Assembly: GCF_949987515.2 (NCBI RefSeq)
Contig: NC_082695.1
Span: forward strand, 86,885,604-86,949,603
Direction of reading: 5' to 3'
Origin: Delphinus delphis
Taxonomy: Eukaryota; Chordata; Mammalia; Artiodactyla; Delphinidae
Length of the DNA stretch: 64,000 nt
The translations under genes and the position numbers were made by a program. This document shows positions 34,716 to 47,239 of this stretch, piece after piece. Position 1 is the first letter of the stretch; each line of letters opens with the position of its first letter. The notes under the pieces were generated by a model, which had not been told where the DNA came from, made no database searches, and saw nothing but the letters and a program-made list of their open reading frames with translations.

Positions 34716-35042
34716 TTTTTTAAGATTTCTTTATTTATTTGTTTATTTATTACATATATATTTTTTATTTTTGGTTGCATTGGGTCTTCATTGTGGTGCG
34801 TGGGCTTCTCATTGCGGTGGCTTCTCTTGTTGCGGAGCACGGGCTCTAGGCGTGCGGGCTTCAGTAGTTGTGGCTCACAGGCTCAGTAGTTGTGGCTCGT
34901 GGGCTCTAGAGCGCAGGCTCAGTAGTTGTGGCACATGGGCCCAGCCACTCCACAGCATGTGAGATCCTCCCGGACCAGGGCTCGAACCCGGTCCCCTGCA
35001 TTGGCAGGTGGATTCTTAACCACTGAGCCACCAGGGAAGTCC
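34716..35042 (-). mobile_element. CHR-type SINE, long subtype, exact TSD
   Basis: Reverse copy with TSD 'caaagctgggattt' at 34702-34715 and 35043-35056. The duplicated bases belong to the surrounding MIR, so the SINE is younger than the MIR. Confidence 0.95.
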
Positions 35043-35100
35043 CAAAGCTGGGATTTGAACCTGGACAGTTTCAATCCCACACTCGTATTACTGTGTTATA

Positions 35101-37415
35101 TAGAGATTTAAAGCTTCCTGTTTAAGGCACTGTTCATTGACAACTTTCAATCATGTAATTAAGAAGTTTTTCTTCTAAGAGTATTTTATTTTATGCACCA
35201 TTATAAATATCATTAGACCGAGATTTCAAATTGGTCCTTTCCCAAGTGACCAATAATCTATGTGATGAAATTCTGATCAAATGACTTATTTCTCACATGT
35301 CCTCTCCTAGATGAGTCAAAATAGTCACAGAAGCTTTATGACCCCTGTTGCAAACTGTGTTCATTTTCAGACTGAGCTCATTGCTGTAATTAAAGGAAGC
35401 CCCTGTCCCTTGCCCAGTTCAAAAGGGCACTTTGACCATGTCAGGATTGCACGTTTGGACTTCCTGGACTCAATGGCTCTTAACTTCACAAAGTCATTGA
35501 TATCCTTGAGCAGCATCTAATGAGGCTGGCACGTGGATTTTGAGCAATGTTTCGGGAGGTTCATGGATGCAAGATGCCCATCTGTGAAACCTGCCTGGAA
35601 CCCACAGGACCACAAGTCATGTGGTTGCAGACCTGACATCTGGGCTGGATGTTCCCTGAAGCCTTTGGCCCCCAGGCTCTGTTAAACCTTCTGAACCTGC
35701 AAAAATGGCCTTGTAAGTGCTAGAGATCTCCCACCCCATGTTGCTGGAAGAAAAGACAGGGCCTCTCCTTTGCAGAACCCATCTCAGCTCTCCTCCTGCT
35801 GGGGTTGAGTGCTGCATGACCTATCTGGGGACACGCTGTCCTAACACAGAAGGAAGGAGACTTAAGCTCAAGGGAGCTGTATGATCTGCCCAGAATGCAC
35901 CGGTGGGAGATGGGTGTGTACTTGTGGGATGGGATTCTGCAGCTGCCTGGATAGCGGGGAGATGACTGACTTGGGATCACGCTCCCAGGACACGGGATTT
36001 AATACCATGGACAGCGGCCCACTCTGCAAGTCGAAATGGAACACTTATCGTGGTGGGGGAATTGAGGAACAGGCTCAGGGAGTGGTGCGAGCTGGGTGGA
36101 CACCCTCTGTAGCCAGAATGTCCATGGGGTCCAGATGATACGTCCTTTTAAAATGTATTAAAATTTTTATGTCTGTGTTTATCAGTAAACAGATCAGTAT
36201 TTTTAAAATGTCAACTTGAATAATAATTTCATAAAATAATAAAACAACAAAACTGTAACTAGCTTCTAAATAAATCTCAGAACATTTCCTAGAAATAAGT
36301 GAGAAGAATTCAAACGGAAAAAAACAAAGGCTAATGGAAAGAACTAGTAAGTTTCTTAGCTTTTTGACTGATATACAAAAAAAGGTCAAGATATTAAAGG
36401 ATTAAATAGGGCGATCATGGATACATCACAAACCAATGTGTGGATTCTCTCAGAGGAGATCCTATATCTAACCTAAGACAGAATAGGTTCCATAAAGCAC
36501 ATCTCCCGTTGTTAATGAGTAGCAAGCACTCAGTAAGCTTTAATGATTGATCAGTGATTGTTTTCGCGAACAGCCAGCATCCGAAATGAATCATCTGGTC
36601 AGTCCGCATTTGACACAATGCACACAGTCCACAGTCCACAATGACACAATTAGGTCAGTTAGGTCCACTGACCTAATTTTAACAAAACTTAATTTTAACA
36701 AAATGTGAATCTGAAGGTTTGGTCAGTCTCCATTACTGTTATTACGTCCTCTGTTAATTAATCACACCCTCTAGATAGGATCCTCGTAGAAACCCAAAGA
36801 GCTTACATTTCTGAAGTGACTTGACTTGCCAGGTGTCACTCGGGCATGATCCTGGCAAGACATGCAAAACAGGTGACATTCAGAGGTGTCGCAGGCACGA
36901 GGCTCCAAGTCCCGTATTAACCGATACTGAGATTTCAACAGCACTTTTGAAAAGACTTGATCGGAAAAGAACAAGTCATCTGATCCAGAGAACCAGGCTG
37001 TTATTCTTCACAGAATCTTCTGGAATGAGGAACTAGCAGAAGAGGACATTAAGCTAAATAAGGTTGATCTAAATGAATTAAGAGAAGAGTCATCATCATG
37101 TGAGCAAAAAAAACCCAAAAAACATGGAGTAAGAACCCGGAAGCGGTGGGGCCGCAGCCCAGCCCCTCCTGCGCGAATCCCCTCCTCCAGGATTACAGGA
37201 GGCCTCGCCGAGTCCTTCTCCGTCTCGGAAGCCCTTCCTTCTTTGCAGTCTGCCAATTCCTCCATTCCAGGCACCCTCCCAGGGTGACCTTGACCGTCTC
37301 TGTGATGATGCCCCCTGACACCACTTCCCACCACCCAACACAGAACTGCCTGGAATGTTCACTGCGCGCCCAGTAGCATCCGGCACTGAACGCACCCAAC
37401 TCAGAACAACGGATT
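35101..37415. other. Intergenic, nothing recognised
   Basis: About 2.3 kb without a nameable repeat. ORFs up to 108 codons overlap antisense ORFs and have no family features. Short direct repeats ('aggtcagttaggtccactga', 'acctaatttt') lie near 36650. Confidence 0.4.
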
Positions 37416-37419
37416 TTCT

Positions 37420-38200
37420 CCTTCAAATGTGCTCCTTCTGGAGTCGTTTCTATCTCAGCACTTGACATCACTGTCCAAACGCTTTAGGCCAAAACCTAGG
37501 AATTGTCCTGCTTTTCCTTCCCAATCCTATTCTAAATCTGACCATTTCTTATTGTCTTGTCCTTAAAATCTGATGCCAAGCCGCCTTCAGGTCTCCTGGA
37601 CAATCTCCTACCTGGGCGCCCCGCCCACTTCTGCCGCCTACAGCCCGCTGTCCACAGAACCACTGGAACGTGCCTGTGAAGATACGCATCATTTCCTGTT
37701 GCTCCCCTACTTCACATTTTGCAGAAGCATCCCATTGCAACTAGAATAATGTCTGGAGCCTCACCAGGGCCTTGACACCCCCGGGAACCTCCTCGGGTTT
37801 GCCTCGTGCCGGCCTCACTTCCCATCACTCACTCGCTCTTGTTTGCTTCTGGAGGGCGTTCTGCGCCTTGCACGTGCCAGCTGTGGGTCAGGCCTCGGCC
37901 CTGTCTCCTGCTTGCTGTGTTCTTTCCAGACCTTTGTGTGGCTGTTGTCTTCTCCTCAGGCAGCTCTCAGATCACCTGTCACCTCCTCAGAGAGACTTCC
38001 CTGGTGTCCTACCTGCAGTAGAAGCCTCTCAACCCACTGATCACGGTCTGTGGCCACTGTTCATATGCTGTCTGTCTTCTCCCCTTAGAATACAAACCCC
38101 TTAGGGGCAGGGGCTTTATCATTTTAAATACTGTAGTTGCAATAATTAGGACACAGACAGACACATGCTAGGCACTCAGTAAATATTTCTTGTTCAATTG
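37420..38200 (+). repeat. L2 LINE 3' region
   Basis: Forward L2 text: 'ctggagcctcaccagggcct', 'gcctcgtgccggcctcactt', then the tail 'taggggcaggggctttatca', 'gctaggcactcagtaaatat'. It is the longest L2 remnant in the window. The ORFs in it are frame-broken remnants or chance. Confidence 0.75.
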
Positions 38201-38419
38201 AGACAGAACCAGAGGGAACCTTGCATGTCATCTGATTGCTTCTTAATACAGGGCTGTCTGAGGAGCTACATAGCCGCTTACTGAGATAACATCTTGGCCA
38301 TTAAAACAGCAGGAAGTGAGTGTCAACATTATCAAGATGGAAATGGTGTTTGGTATCAGTATCATTTAAAAATCCTCACAACAGCAACTTGGAAATACCT
38401 TTATCTTAGATCTTATTGC

Positions 38420-38640
38420 TGTATAGACAAGGAACCAATGTAAATATCCATTGGCAGTAGACTAGATTAGTTAAATAAATTATGATAATTCATAGAATGG
38501 GGAAAGACACAGGTGAGAAGAATAAGGTAGATCTTCATTCGTTGATGTGAAAGATTTTCAAGAAATATTCAGAGAAAGAGAAGCAAAATCTAGCTTTTTT
38601 GTATATGCTATCTCCCCATTCATGTAAATAAAATGTTTAT
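38420..38640 (+). repeat. Old L1 fragment
   Basis: Forward text 'attagttaaataaattatga', then 'ttcatagaatggggaaagac' and 'gtagatcttcattcg', is typical of an old L1 3' region. Confidence 0.6.
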
Positions 38641-38764
38641 GCTGTATATTTCTAGATATGCATATATTTTTTTTTCTCAGAGGATACTTGTTAAACCGTT
38701 TCAGGGATTGTTTGGGGGGAAGTCAAAGACTAAAGGGCAGGAGGTTTTACATCCATTTTTTTTG

Positions 38765-39075
38765 TTCTTTTTACAGGTTGCCAATTTTTAAAGTTTATTT
38801 TATTTTGCTTAAATATACGTACCATAAAATTTACCATGCTAAGCGTTTCAGGTGCACTGTCTCGTGGCATTCAGCACCCTGGCAGTGCTGTGCAGCTGTC
38901 ACCACTCTCCACTTCCAGAACTTCTGTGATGCCCCAAACTGAAAGTCTGTACCAATCAGACACTAATCACACAGCCTTCTCTCCCTCCAGCCCCTGGTAA
39001 CCTCTGATGTACTTTCTGTCTCTAGGAATTTGCCTGTTTTAGGTACATTCAATTTTATGCCTTTCATTATGACTT
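38765..39075 (-). repeat. Old L1 fragment
   Basis: The complement-type text 'aaatatacgtaccataaaat', 'gtcaccactctccacttcca' and 'cccctggtaacctctgatgt' is typical of old L1 3' regions. Confidence 0.65.
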
Positions 39076-39589
39076 GCATTTTCTAACCATCTGCATGTGT
39101 TACTTTCATTTGTTGCAAAATGTCAATGTGGATTATGAGGGCAACAGGCTTATAGGCCATTTTCAATTCTTACCTATGCTTTTCTGTTTTAAAATCATCC
39201 CAATAAATGTTCTTTTACATGATCGCATGGAGAACAAGATAATTGAATATACCTGGGTCAGAGAATGAACCAATGTACCGTTGCTTTCAAATAAAAAGAA
39301 GACACTCATTTCTGTGTAATTCCCAGTGATACTGTTACTTTATTAGGCAGGTTACTGGGCACATCATGGAAAGGGGTTATTATTGCATTAATATGCAACG
39401 ATTAATTAAGTTAAACTTCAGTGTAACAAGCTGATTAGAACATTAGGCCATGAAACGTGAGAGATTTCTTCCACAGCTTTCAATGAAATTGTTAAACTAC
39501 CTTAAGAAATTGAAAGACTTGATGTACTAAATTAGAAGAAAATAATAGATAATTTTTGGTGGCATAGTTGCCACTGGTTCTAAGCACCA

Positions 39590-39905
39590 CATATGAAATC
39601 AGCGCACTTCTAGGTATTTAATCTTGAGGAGATAAGCCATCACAAGAAACAATTTCTGTAAGCACAACTGTTCACTGTGACCTTGCGTTCCATATTTCAT
39701 TATTAGAAGCCATCTAAATATTTAACAATAGGAAGAGAACTAGGTAAACTGTTGTCTATCTACTTAGCGGATTAAAAATGAGAGCTGATAAGAACGTAGA
39801 ACAATGTCAGGAATTCTTTCAGGATTGAGCAAATAAAAGCTGGGTGCATCGTTTTATGGATACTATATTTGTAATTATTCAAAAAAAAATCCACTGAAAC
39901 TGACA
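39590..39905 (+). repeat. Old L1-like fragment (probable)
   Basis: Forward text 'cacttctaggtatttaatct' and 'aggtaaactgttgtctatct' resembles old L1 3' sequence. Confidence 0.5.
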
Positions 39906-41370
39906 TTTGGTTAATCAGCAGTTATTTAACCTAATTTCTTCTGGCCTGTTGAAAATATAAACAATGCTGTCAATTGTCTGTATGTCCAAGTTCTCCGCTT
40001 TCTCTGTCTCTTTGTCTGTCTCTGGTGTTCTCCTTCTATGTCTAGGGTGATCCCTTCTCCCCTCTCTTTTTTGGTTTCTCATATTCTTATTCCTGGAATT
40101 TTAGGATTCCTCAAGGTTTGGTCATGCATCATCATTTCTCGTCACTCTGCACACGCTGTGTGGTCTGACCTCTGCCAGTTACGCTAATCAGGCTGGGCTG
40201 GCTGCAGTAACAAGCAGACCCTGATATGTCAATGACTCTATCAAATAGAGATCTGTTCTGGACTCAGTATTCTGAGTCTTCATTCAAGGGGGTGGGGCAG
40301 CTGTTCTCCTAGAGGTCTTTAGGGATGTAAGCCTTGGTTTCCTTGGAGGGACAGAGCAAAATTCCAATGGGTAACGGTTGAATAAAACTGAGTCTGTAGC
40401 TCACGGCACTCTGAGAAGTCAGACAGTGGAGGGGGGAAGGGGGAGGAGCTTGAGGGAAAGCAGAATCAGAGTTTCTTCCAGGATGACTTGGTCTTAGCGT
40501 ATCTGTAGACTGAGGAGATGGAAGCAAGCAGAGGTGGACCACTCCAGGACGAGTTGGCATCACTGATGAGGGATCTGCTGGCGGAGGAAGCAGGAGCTAC
40601 AGGAACCGAGTGTCAGGTTAGCTTGGGAGAAGGGTGCGTGCCCACTGCCCTGACAGGACACGGATGCACTTGGAAGTGAAGTGGATGGGATAGGAGGACT
40701 GGTTTGTCTGCCCCATTGAGTCAAGTTTGTGCCCAGGGTTTCTGTGCTTTGCGTCCTGAGCTGGGAGTGGAGGTCGGGCATGTGGACGGGGTCAGTGGCT
40801 CATGGCAGCCCCCAAGCACACCTGACCCATAAGCAGGTCCCGCTGTTTGGTGCTGAATCTGGAGTTCTGCTTTGATGACATTTTAAATGACTTTTCATTT
40901 GGATCATTTTGAGTGGTTTGCTTGTAAAAGAGGAATTTCTACCTATAGTTTTCTCTTTATTGAGTCCTATGAGATGAAACAATGACACTTTTCCAGAAAA
41001 GAGCCATGGAAAATTTCCTTCATTCTTTTAGACTAGAAAGTATATGTTTACTTCCCTTGTCAATATGTGTGAGTCTGAGTTTGAGCTGATGAATGTGGGA
41101 TAAGCAAAAACAACCTGGGCCATCCAAAGTACAAATGTGTTAACTCTCTCCTTCTCTCCTGTGTCTGTACCCCCTTGGAATCCCTGTCTCCATAATGGAC
41201 CTCACCATCCTGTGAAGAATGGAGTTTTGTCTTTTTCCCCCATGAGGCTGTGTGTTCCTTAGTGTCACCCACATTGTTAACCGTTTCTCTTCCTGCTGCG
41301 CTCAGCCCGGGATGGGGACTCACCACCTGCTCAGAGCTGAACACTGAGAGTGGGTCATGTGGGCCTCCTG
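39906..41370. other. Intergenic, nothing recognised
   Basis: No repeat, RNA gene or supported ORF. Antisense ORFs of 62-112 codons have no family features. Confidence 0.4.
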
Positions 41371-41374
41371 GCCA

Positions 41375-42430
41375 TACTCCTTTCCTACTTTGTAACAAAT
41401 AAACATTTTATGTGAGAAAAGTTTTTGATTTACGAATGTGCGCAGAAAGTCCCGAGGGTTCCTGTGTACCCTACACCCCGTTCCTTCCGGTGTTGATATA
41501 TTACGGTATCACCGTGGTGCACTTATCACGTTAATGGACCTGTGCTGATGGACCATTACTAACCACTCTGTACTGACTCTGGATTTCATTAGTTTTCCCC
41601 AGTGTCTCCTTTCTGTCTTAGGATTCCATGCAGGGACCACATGACGTTTAACCTCATGTCTCTGTAGGCTTTTCTGGCAGTGCCGGAATTCTCACATTCT
41701 TCTTGTTTTTCATGATTGACAGTTTTGAGGAGGACTGTTGGATATTTTGTAGAATGTCTGTCAACTTGAGTTGTTTTTGTTTGTTTTTTCCATGGTTGCA
41801 CTGGGGAGACAGGTTTTGGGAAGAAGGCCTAGAGATTAAGTGCTTTTTTTTTTTTGCGGTACGCGGGCCTCTCACTGCTGTGGCCTCTCCCGGTGCGGAG
41901 CACAGGCTCTGGACGCGCAGGCTCAGCGGCCATGGCTCACGGGCCCAGCCGCTCGCGGCATGTGGGATCCTCCCGGACCGGGGCACGAACCCGTGTCCCC
42001 CGCATCGGCAGGCGGACTCTCAACCACCGCGCCATCAGGGAAGACCATTAGTGCCATTTTATCGCATCCTAATTAAGGGCATATCCTTTCAACACGACGT
42101 CATGGTTTGTGTTGACCTTGGTCACTTGTCTGAGGGGGCGTCTGTCAGGTTTCTTCAATGTAAAGTTACTCTCTGCCGCCTTTCTGTACTGTGGTCTTTG
42201 GAGGGAAGAAGGAAGTTACTACAAAAGGCTGCATTTGAGGGGAGGGGAGCTGTATCCATCTCTTTGAGGGGGTAGAATGCACTTAAATATTTGGGATTCT
42301 TCTGTATGGGAACCGTCTGTCTTCCCATTCATTTAATCATGTATTTGCATCAGCATGGACTCTGGGATGCTTGTTTTATACTTTGGGTTACAATTCAGTC
42401 TCGAGTTGATTTTATTGCTTCCCCTTCTTC
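41375..42430 (-). repeat. Old L1-like segment with nested SINE (probable)
   Basis: 41375-41843 ('ccgtgtaccctacacc'-like L1 text: 'cctgtgtaccctacaccccg', 'ttgatatattacggtatcac') and 42047-42430 read continuously around the SINE at 41844. Confidence 0.5.
41844..42046 (-). mobile_element. CHR-type SINE, young subtype
   Basis: Reverse copy: T-run, 'gcggtacgcgggcctctcac' body, end 'gccatcagggaagacc'. Related short flanks ('attaagtgc' and 'attagtgcc') may be an imperfect TSD. Confidence 0.92.
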
Positions 42431-42533
42431 TTCTTCCCCTGTCCCCCCACTCCTTCATCCTCTCCCTCCCCCCTCCTTCCTCCCCTCCCCCCTTTCTCTT
42501 TCTTTCTCTCCCGGATCCATTTAAAATGGATCC
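42417..42533. repeat. Polypyrimidine tract followed by a perfect palindrome
   Basis: 42417-42512 is almost pure C/T on the + strand. Immediately after it, 10-bp perfect inverted arms (42513-42522 and 42524-42533, sequence 'ggatccattt' and its complement) flank a single A. Confidence 0.9.
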
Positions 42534-43310
42534 AGACCTCACACCCAAAGAATGAGGTGACTGGTTAAAATTTCAAGCCACATTGCATGATGGGCAAGTT
42601 TCAGAGGCCAGGAACTTGCTTCCTGTCTTATCTGAAGGAAATTTTGTTCCACTTTGGCAGTTACTGTTAGGCACACTTTGTTGGGCTAGAGTGTAGTTTT
42701 CGACAGGTTTATTGCCAAAAGCTTGAGTGACAGTGAACAGTCTCTTTTTCTGGTTAATGCTCAACAGAACTCATTTTCAGGGCCCAGTTGGAAACAATCA
42801 AGCAGGAAACATCTGATTTAAGGATTTAAGGGTTTAAGTGCAAGGTTTAAGGATTCCCTTGTGAAGTTAACTTTCTACAGATCCTGGGGACAAAGTTGAA
42901 GGAACTTTCCCAGAGACCCATATATACCTGTTTTCTGGGTCATTAATTTCACTAAGTGGAGTCTGGTAGAGGGTCTGTCTGCTCTTAATGAGTGGGGTGT
43001 GTCTATTCTGCACCCTGGAATCTCACACACAGCTACGACCTCTCTATCACATGCAGACTCGGGTTTTAGTCTCTCTTTGGAAACAAGGACCTCACCTTTA
43101 CAGGCCGAGGTACTGAACTTGTGTTCCCACGTGCGCCCCCTGCTAGGAGGCCTGCTGAGGGTGAGCTCTGTGTCCTGCTCACTTCCTTAGCCGCGCGCTT
43201 CTCTGCTGTCCTGCAGAGCTGGTGCTGGCCTCAGCACTCAATTGACTGGTACGCGCTGTCCAGGGTGGCAGTTGCATTCCGAGGAAAACTGCCGCCTCTG
43301 TTGCTAAATG
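42534..43310. other. Intergenic, nothing recognised
   Basis: No supported gene or repeat. Confidence 0.4.
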
Positions 43311-43314
43311 TTAC

Positions 43315-43480
43315 TCTGTGCCACACGCAAGGGGTTTTATGTACATCATCTCCCGTAGTGATGGAAACAAACCTATTTTACAGATTCATTAACTGAGGCC
43401 TAGAAAAACCGAGTCGGTTGCTCTAGACCGCTCAGCGAGCTGCCGAATTCATGCTCTTTACTCCGCGCTTTAGCGACTCC
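43315..43480 (+). repeat. MIR SINE
   Basis: Forward MIR text: 'cctattttacagattcatta' followed by 'actgaggcctagaaaaacc' and 'ttgctctagaccgctcagcg'. Confidence 0.7.
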
Positions 43481-43547
43481 ATCATCTGTTCACATTTCCA
43501 CAATTCCTTTTGTAAGTTACAGTCCTGTGTACATGCAATGATAATAC

Positions 43548-45265
43548 AGGCACCCTCAGAGATACCACCACAATAGAGCAAATATCACAAGAAAGCGTGT
43601 CACATGAATGTTCTGGTGTCCCAGTGCATATAAAAGGTGTGTGTACACTATATATACGGTTGCCTGCTAAGTGCGCAAGAGCGTTATGTCTAAAAAATAA
43701 CGCACATGCCTTAATTAAAATTTACCTTCATTGCTAAAAAATGCTAACCACCGTCTGAGTCTTCAGCAAGTGGCACTGTTTTGGCTGGTGGAGGGTCTTG
43801 CCTGGATGTTGCTGACTGATCAGGATGGTCGTGGCTGAAGGCTGGGCTGGGTGTGGCAATTTCTGAAAATCAGACAACAGTGAAGTTTGATGGACTCTCT
43901 TCCTTTTACAAACGATTTCTCTGTAGCCGGCAATGCTGTCTGACAGCATTTGATCCACAGAACTCCTTTCCAAATTGGAGTCAATCCTCTCAAGCCCTGC
44001 CACTGTTTTATCAACTAAGTTTGTGGAATATTCTAAATCCTCTGCTGTCATTTCAATCTTCACGGCATCTTCACCAGCAGAGACTCATCTCGGGAAATCA
44101 CTTTGCTCGTCCATGAGAAGCAACTCCACATCCATTAAAGTTTTATCATGAGATGCAGCAATTCAGTCCCATCTTCAGGCTCCACTTCTAGTTCTAGTTC
44201 GCTTGCTGTTTTCACCACATCTGCAGTTTCTTCCTCCACTGAAGTCTTGAATCCCTCAAAGTCATCCATGAGGGTTGGGATCAACTTCTTCCAAACTCCT
44301 GTTAATGTTGCCATTCGGACCTCTTCCCATGAATCACGAGTGTTCTTAATAGTGAATCCTTTCCAGAAAGCTTTCAATTTATTTTGCCCAGATCCATCAG
44401 AAGAATTAGTATCCATGGCAGCTATAGCCTTACAAAATGTATGTCTTACGTAATTATACTTGCAAGTTGAAATGACTCCTTGGTCCATGGGCTGCAGAAT
44501 GGACGTTGTGTTAGAAGGCATGAAAACGACATTAATCTCACTGTACATCTGCATCAGAGCTCTTGGGTGACCATGTGCCTTGTCAGTGAGCAGTCATACT
44601 TCGAAAGGAGTCTTTTTTTCTGAGCAGTAGGTCTTAACAGTGGGCTTAAAATATTCAGTGAACCATGTCGTAAGTGTGGTCATCAGGCTCTGTGGTTCCA
44701 TTTGTAGAGCACAGGCAGAGTAGGTTGAGAATAATTCCTAAGGGTCCTGGGGTTACTGGAATGGCAAATGAGCATTGGCTTCAACTTCAAGTCACCAGCT
44801 GCAGTAGCCCCTAACAACAGAGTCAGCCTGGCCTTTGAAGCTAGGCATTGACCTCTCCTCTCCAGCTGTGAAAGTCCTGGATTGCATCTGCTTCCAGTAG
44901 AAGGCTGTTTCATCTACACTGAAAAGCTGGCATGTGGTGTAGCCACCTTCCTGAATTATCTTAGCTAGATCTGGATAACATTTCACCGTAGTCCCTGTAA
45001 CTCAAAATTCTTTATACCCATTCCATCCTTGTGGAAAATAAACTCATGACCGACAGATCCAACTTGGGCTGTTTGAAAGCTTTTCTTCGTTCATTCAACA
45101 AACAGGTCAGGAGAACACAATTAGCAAGAGCCTGCGTATATGAAATAGGCTCTCTTTTGTAGACTCTGCCCCTCTGCACTTTGGATCAGTCAACAGCCAC
45201 AGCTACGTGGTAAACACTTGGCAGAGTACCAAAGCTTAGGAGCTTCCAGAAATCGTTACCCTGTG
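43548..45265 (-). mobile_element. Tigger1-type (pogo/Tc1-mariner) DNA transposon, broken
   Basis: The minus strand encodes remnants of a Tigger transposase, a DDE-type enzyme that cut and pasted the element. Open pieces, in protein order, are 44986-44792, 44554-44135 and 44063-43734. Family motifs seen are the first catalytic Asp in VDETAFYWK, a degraded LLTDKAHGHP block with the second Asp just after an in-frame stop near 44595, and NTTSILQPMDQGVIST with the third Asp. Acidic C-terminal text (LEVEPEDGTELL) and the tail (SATTILISQQ) follow. The N-terminal DNA-binding region and the full terminal inverted repeats are not intact. Stops and frameshifts make it inactive; it is an ancient eutherian element. 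Confidence 0.93.
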
Positions 45266-45602
45266 CCGAGTCCATGGCAGGCATGACCCGTCACCATCAG
45301 AGTGGGCGTCGTTGGTGCTCTCAGCTGACCCACTTCTCAAGGCGTGGACGGGCTCTCTGACCCCGACCCCTGACTCCTGACCCTGGAGTAGGTAAGTGTT
45401 AGAGAAACGGACGGAAATCCAGGCCGGGGGAGGACGTTTCTCCTCAGTGCTGGGGTGTCACGTTTTTCCTGATATGAAGGACAGAGTTCTCCTCGGTTGC
45501 TTTAACAAAATGCTTAGAATAGAACAGAAAGGCTAAAGGAGTAGACTGATGAATACAACTGGATAGACGAAATCAATGACACCTTTTAAATGCCGAAATG
45601 CA
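45266..45602. other. Intergenic, nothing recognised
   Basis: Unique-looking sequence between the Tigger remnant and a SINE. Confidence 0.45.
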
Positions 45603-45961
45603 GGGCTTCCCTGGTGGCGCAGTGGTTAAGAATCCGCCTGCCAAGGCAGGGGACACGGGTTCGAGCCCTGGTCTGGGAAGGTCCCACATGCCGCGGAGCA
45701 ACTAAGCCCGTGCACTACAACTACTGAGCCTGTGCTCTGGAGCCTGCGAGCCACAACTACTGAGCCCACTTGCTGCAACTACTGAAGCCTGTGCGCTAGA
45801 GCCCGTGCTGTGAAACAAGAGAAGACACCGCAGTGAGAAGCCCATGCACCGCAACGAAGAGTAGCCCCTGCTCGCCACAACTAGAGAAAGCCTGCACGCT
45901 GCAATGGAGACCCAGTGCAGCCAAATATAAAAGAAATAAATAAAACAAAACAAAACAAAAC
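45603..45961 (+). mobile_element. CHR-type SINE, long subtype
   Basis: Forward, complete copy: 'gggcttccctggtggcgcag' head, long body of 'ccacaactactgagcc' modules, 'gcagccaaatataaaagaaa' and an (AAAAC)n tail. Confidence 0.95.
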
Positions 45962-46646
45962 ACCATTCACTTTAAATACTGAAGTTCAAACTGACTTTAA
46001 AGAAGTGAATTAAGGAAATTCAACATGTATTTCAGGAAGAACAATGTCAAACATCATAAAGTATCAGTAATGTAAGTGGACGGTGAGTCATTTCCTCAGC
46101 GTAATTATAGCCAGAAAGCATTTGTTAGTTACAGTCAACCACAGGCTTTGTGGGCACATCCGTGATGCTGCAAAGATCAGCCCTCCTCCCTCCCCACCCA
46201 GGTGTGTTAGCAGCCAGGAGCCGGGAAGCAGCTCACTAAGGACACTCACAGTCACTCGAGTTATTTCGAGGGTATTTTGCTTGCTTTTGATGAGGTTAAA
46301 TGAGGAGTTTCAGGACGGCAGTAATGTCATTCAAGGATGCTTTGCTGTTTGCCTCACCTAAGTTTTCTGCGTCACAGGACCCAGTCCCCTTTCACCCATC
46401 CTCTAGACATGCAAAATGACTTTCATTCCAAGACCCGTGCTTTTCTCATCCTTCACTTTCCGGCAGCATCTCGCACAGTGACTTGCGTTTTACAGGAGGC
46501 TTAGAAATGCAGCTTTCATTATGCGTTAAAGGACTTTGAAGATTTGTCCATTTGTAAACTTACGATTTGCACACTTTTGGGAGTGTGTATTTATTACAAT
46601 TCAGTAAGAAATGTTTCTTAGAAAAAGCTGCACAGAGAGTAATCCT

Positions 46647-46751
46647 TTTTTTTTTTAAGTTTTTGGCCTTAGTTCCCTGACCAGGGATTGGACCCATGCC
46701 TCCTGCATTGGAAGTGTGGAGTCTTAACTGCTGGACCGCCAGGGAAGCCCT
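46647..46751 (-). mobile_element. CHR-type SINE, short subtype, truncated
   Basis: Reverse copy: T-run, 'aagtttttggccttagttcc' through 'ccgccagggaagccc'. It is shorter than the other short copies because the 'cgtgtggcatgtgggatc'-like part is missing. Confidence 0.85.
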
Positions 46752-47235
46752 GGGGGTGATCCTTTCGTGATGTAAATGTTCTACATTTCATTCCTAGAGG
46801 GAGGATCGTGTGATGGTTTAAGTGGTTTCCTTCAGGGAATGAATGAATCAGTGCATTAAAGGAAGAAAAATTATTTACAAAGATGATTCTTAAATCAAAT
46901 GTTGAGTGGCCTCTCACTATTCGTTGAGCCCAATTTTCTTAGAAATGTTAAAGGTAAACATAATGATTACCTTAAATGTGAATAAAGAGAAAGAAACAAA
47001 GAGATAAAAAATGTAAAAATTAGAAAATTTTAATCTGGAAAACAGACCAAAAATAACTGGTTTCAAGCATTGATGCATTTAATTTATATCATCTTTTATA
47101 TTCTTCTCTCTTTCATGTATACCTTGTTTCTCAAATTGCGCATGAATATCTAAATAGTTGAGGTGTGTTATATACAGTTCCCATGAAGCAGTGCTGTATC
47201 AGACTTTTCTCAGTTGGCAGAACCTGACCTAAAAT
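46752..47235. other. Intergenic, AT-rich, nothing recognised
   Basis: No supported feature. Confidence 0.45.
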
Positions 47236-47239
47236 CCAC

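Larger units (their letters stand above)
33985..35100 (+). repeat. MIR SINE split by L1 end and CHR SINE
   Basis: The left part at 33985-34130 ('ttagcccatttaatttccgc', 'gccgggtattattaccagtg') and the right part at about 34690-34715 plus 35043-35100 ('agtggcaaagctgggatttg', 'aacctggacagtttcaatcc') together follow the MIR order. The L1 end at 34140 and the SINE at 34716 were inserted into it later. Confidence 0.65.
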
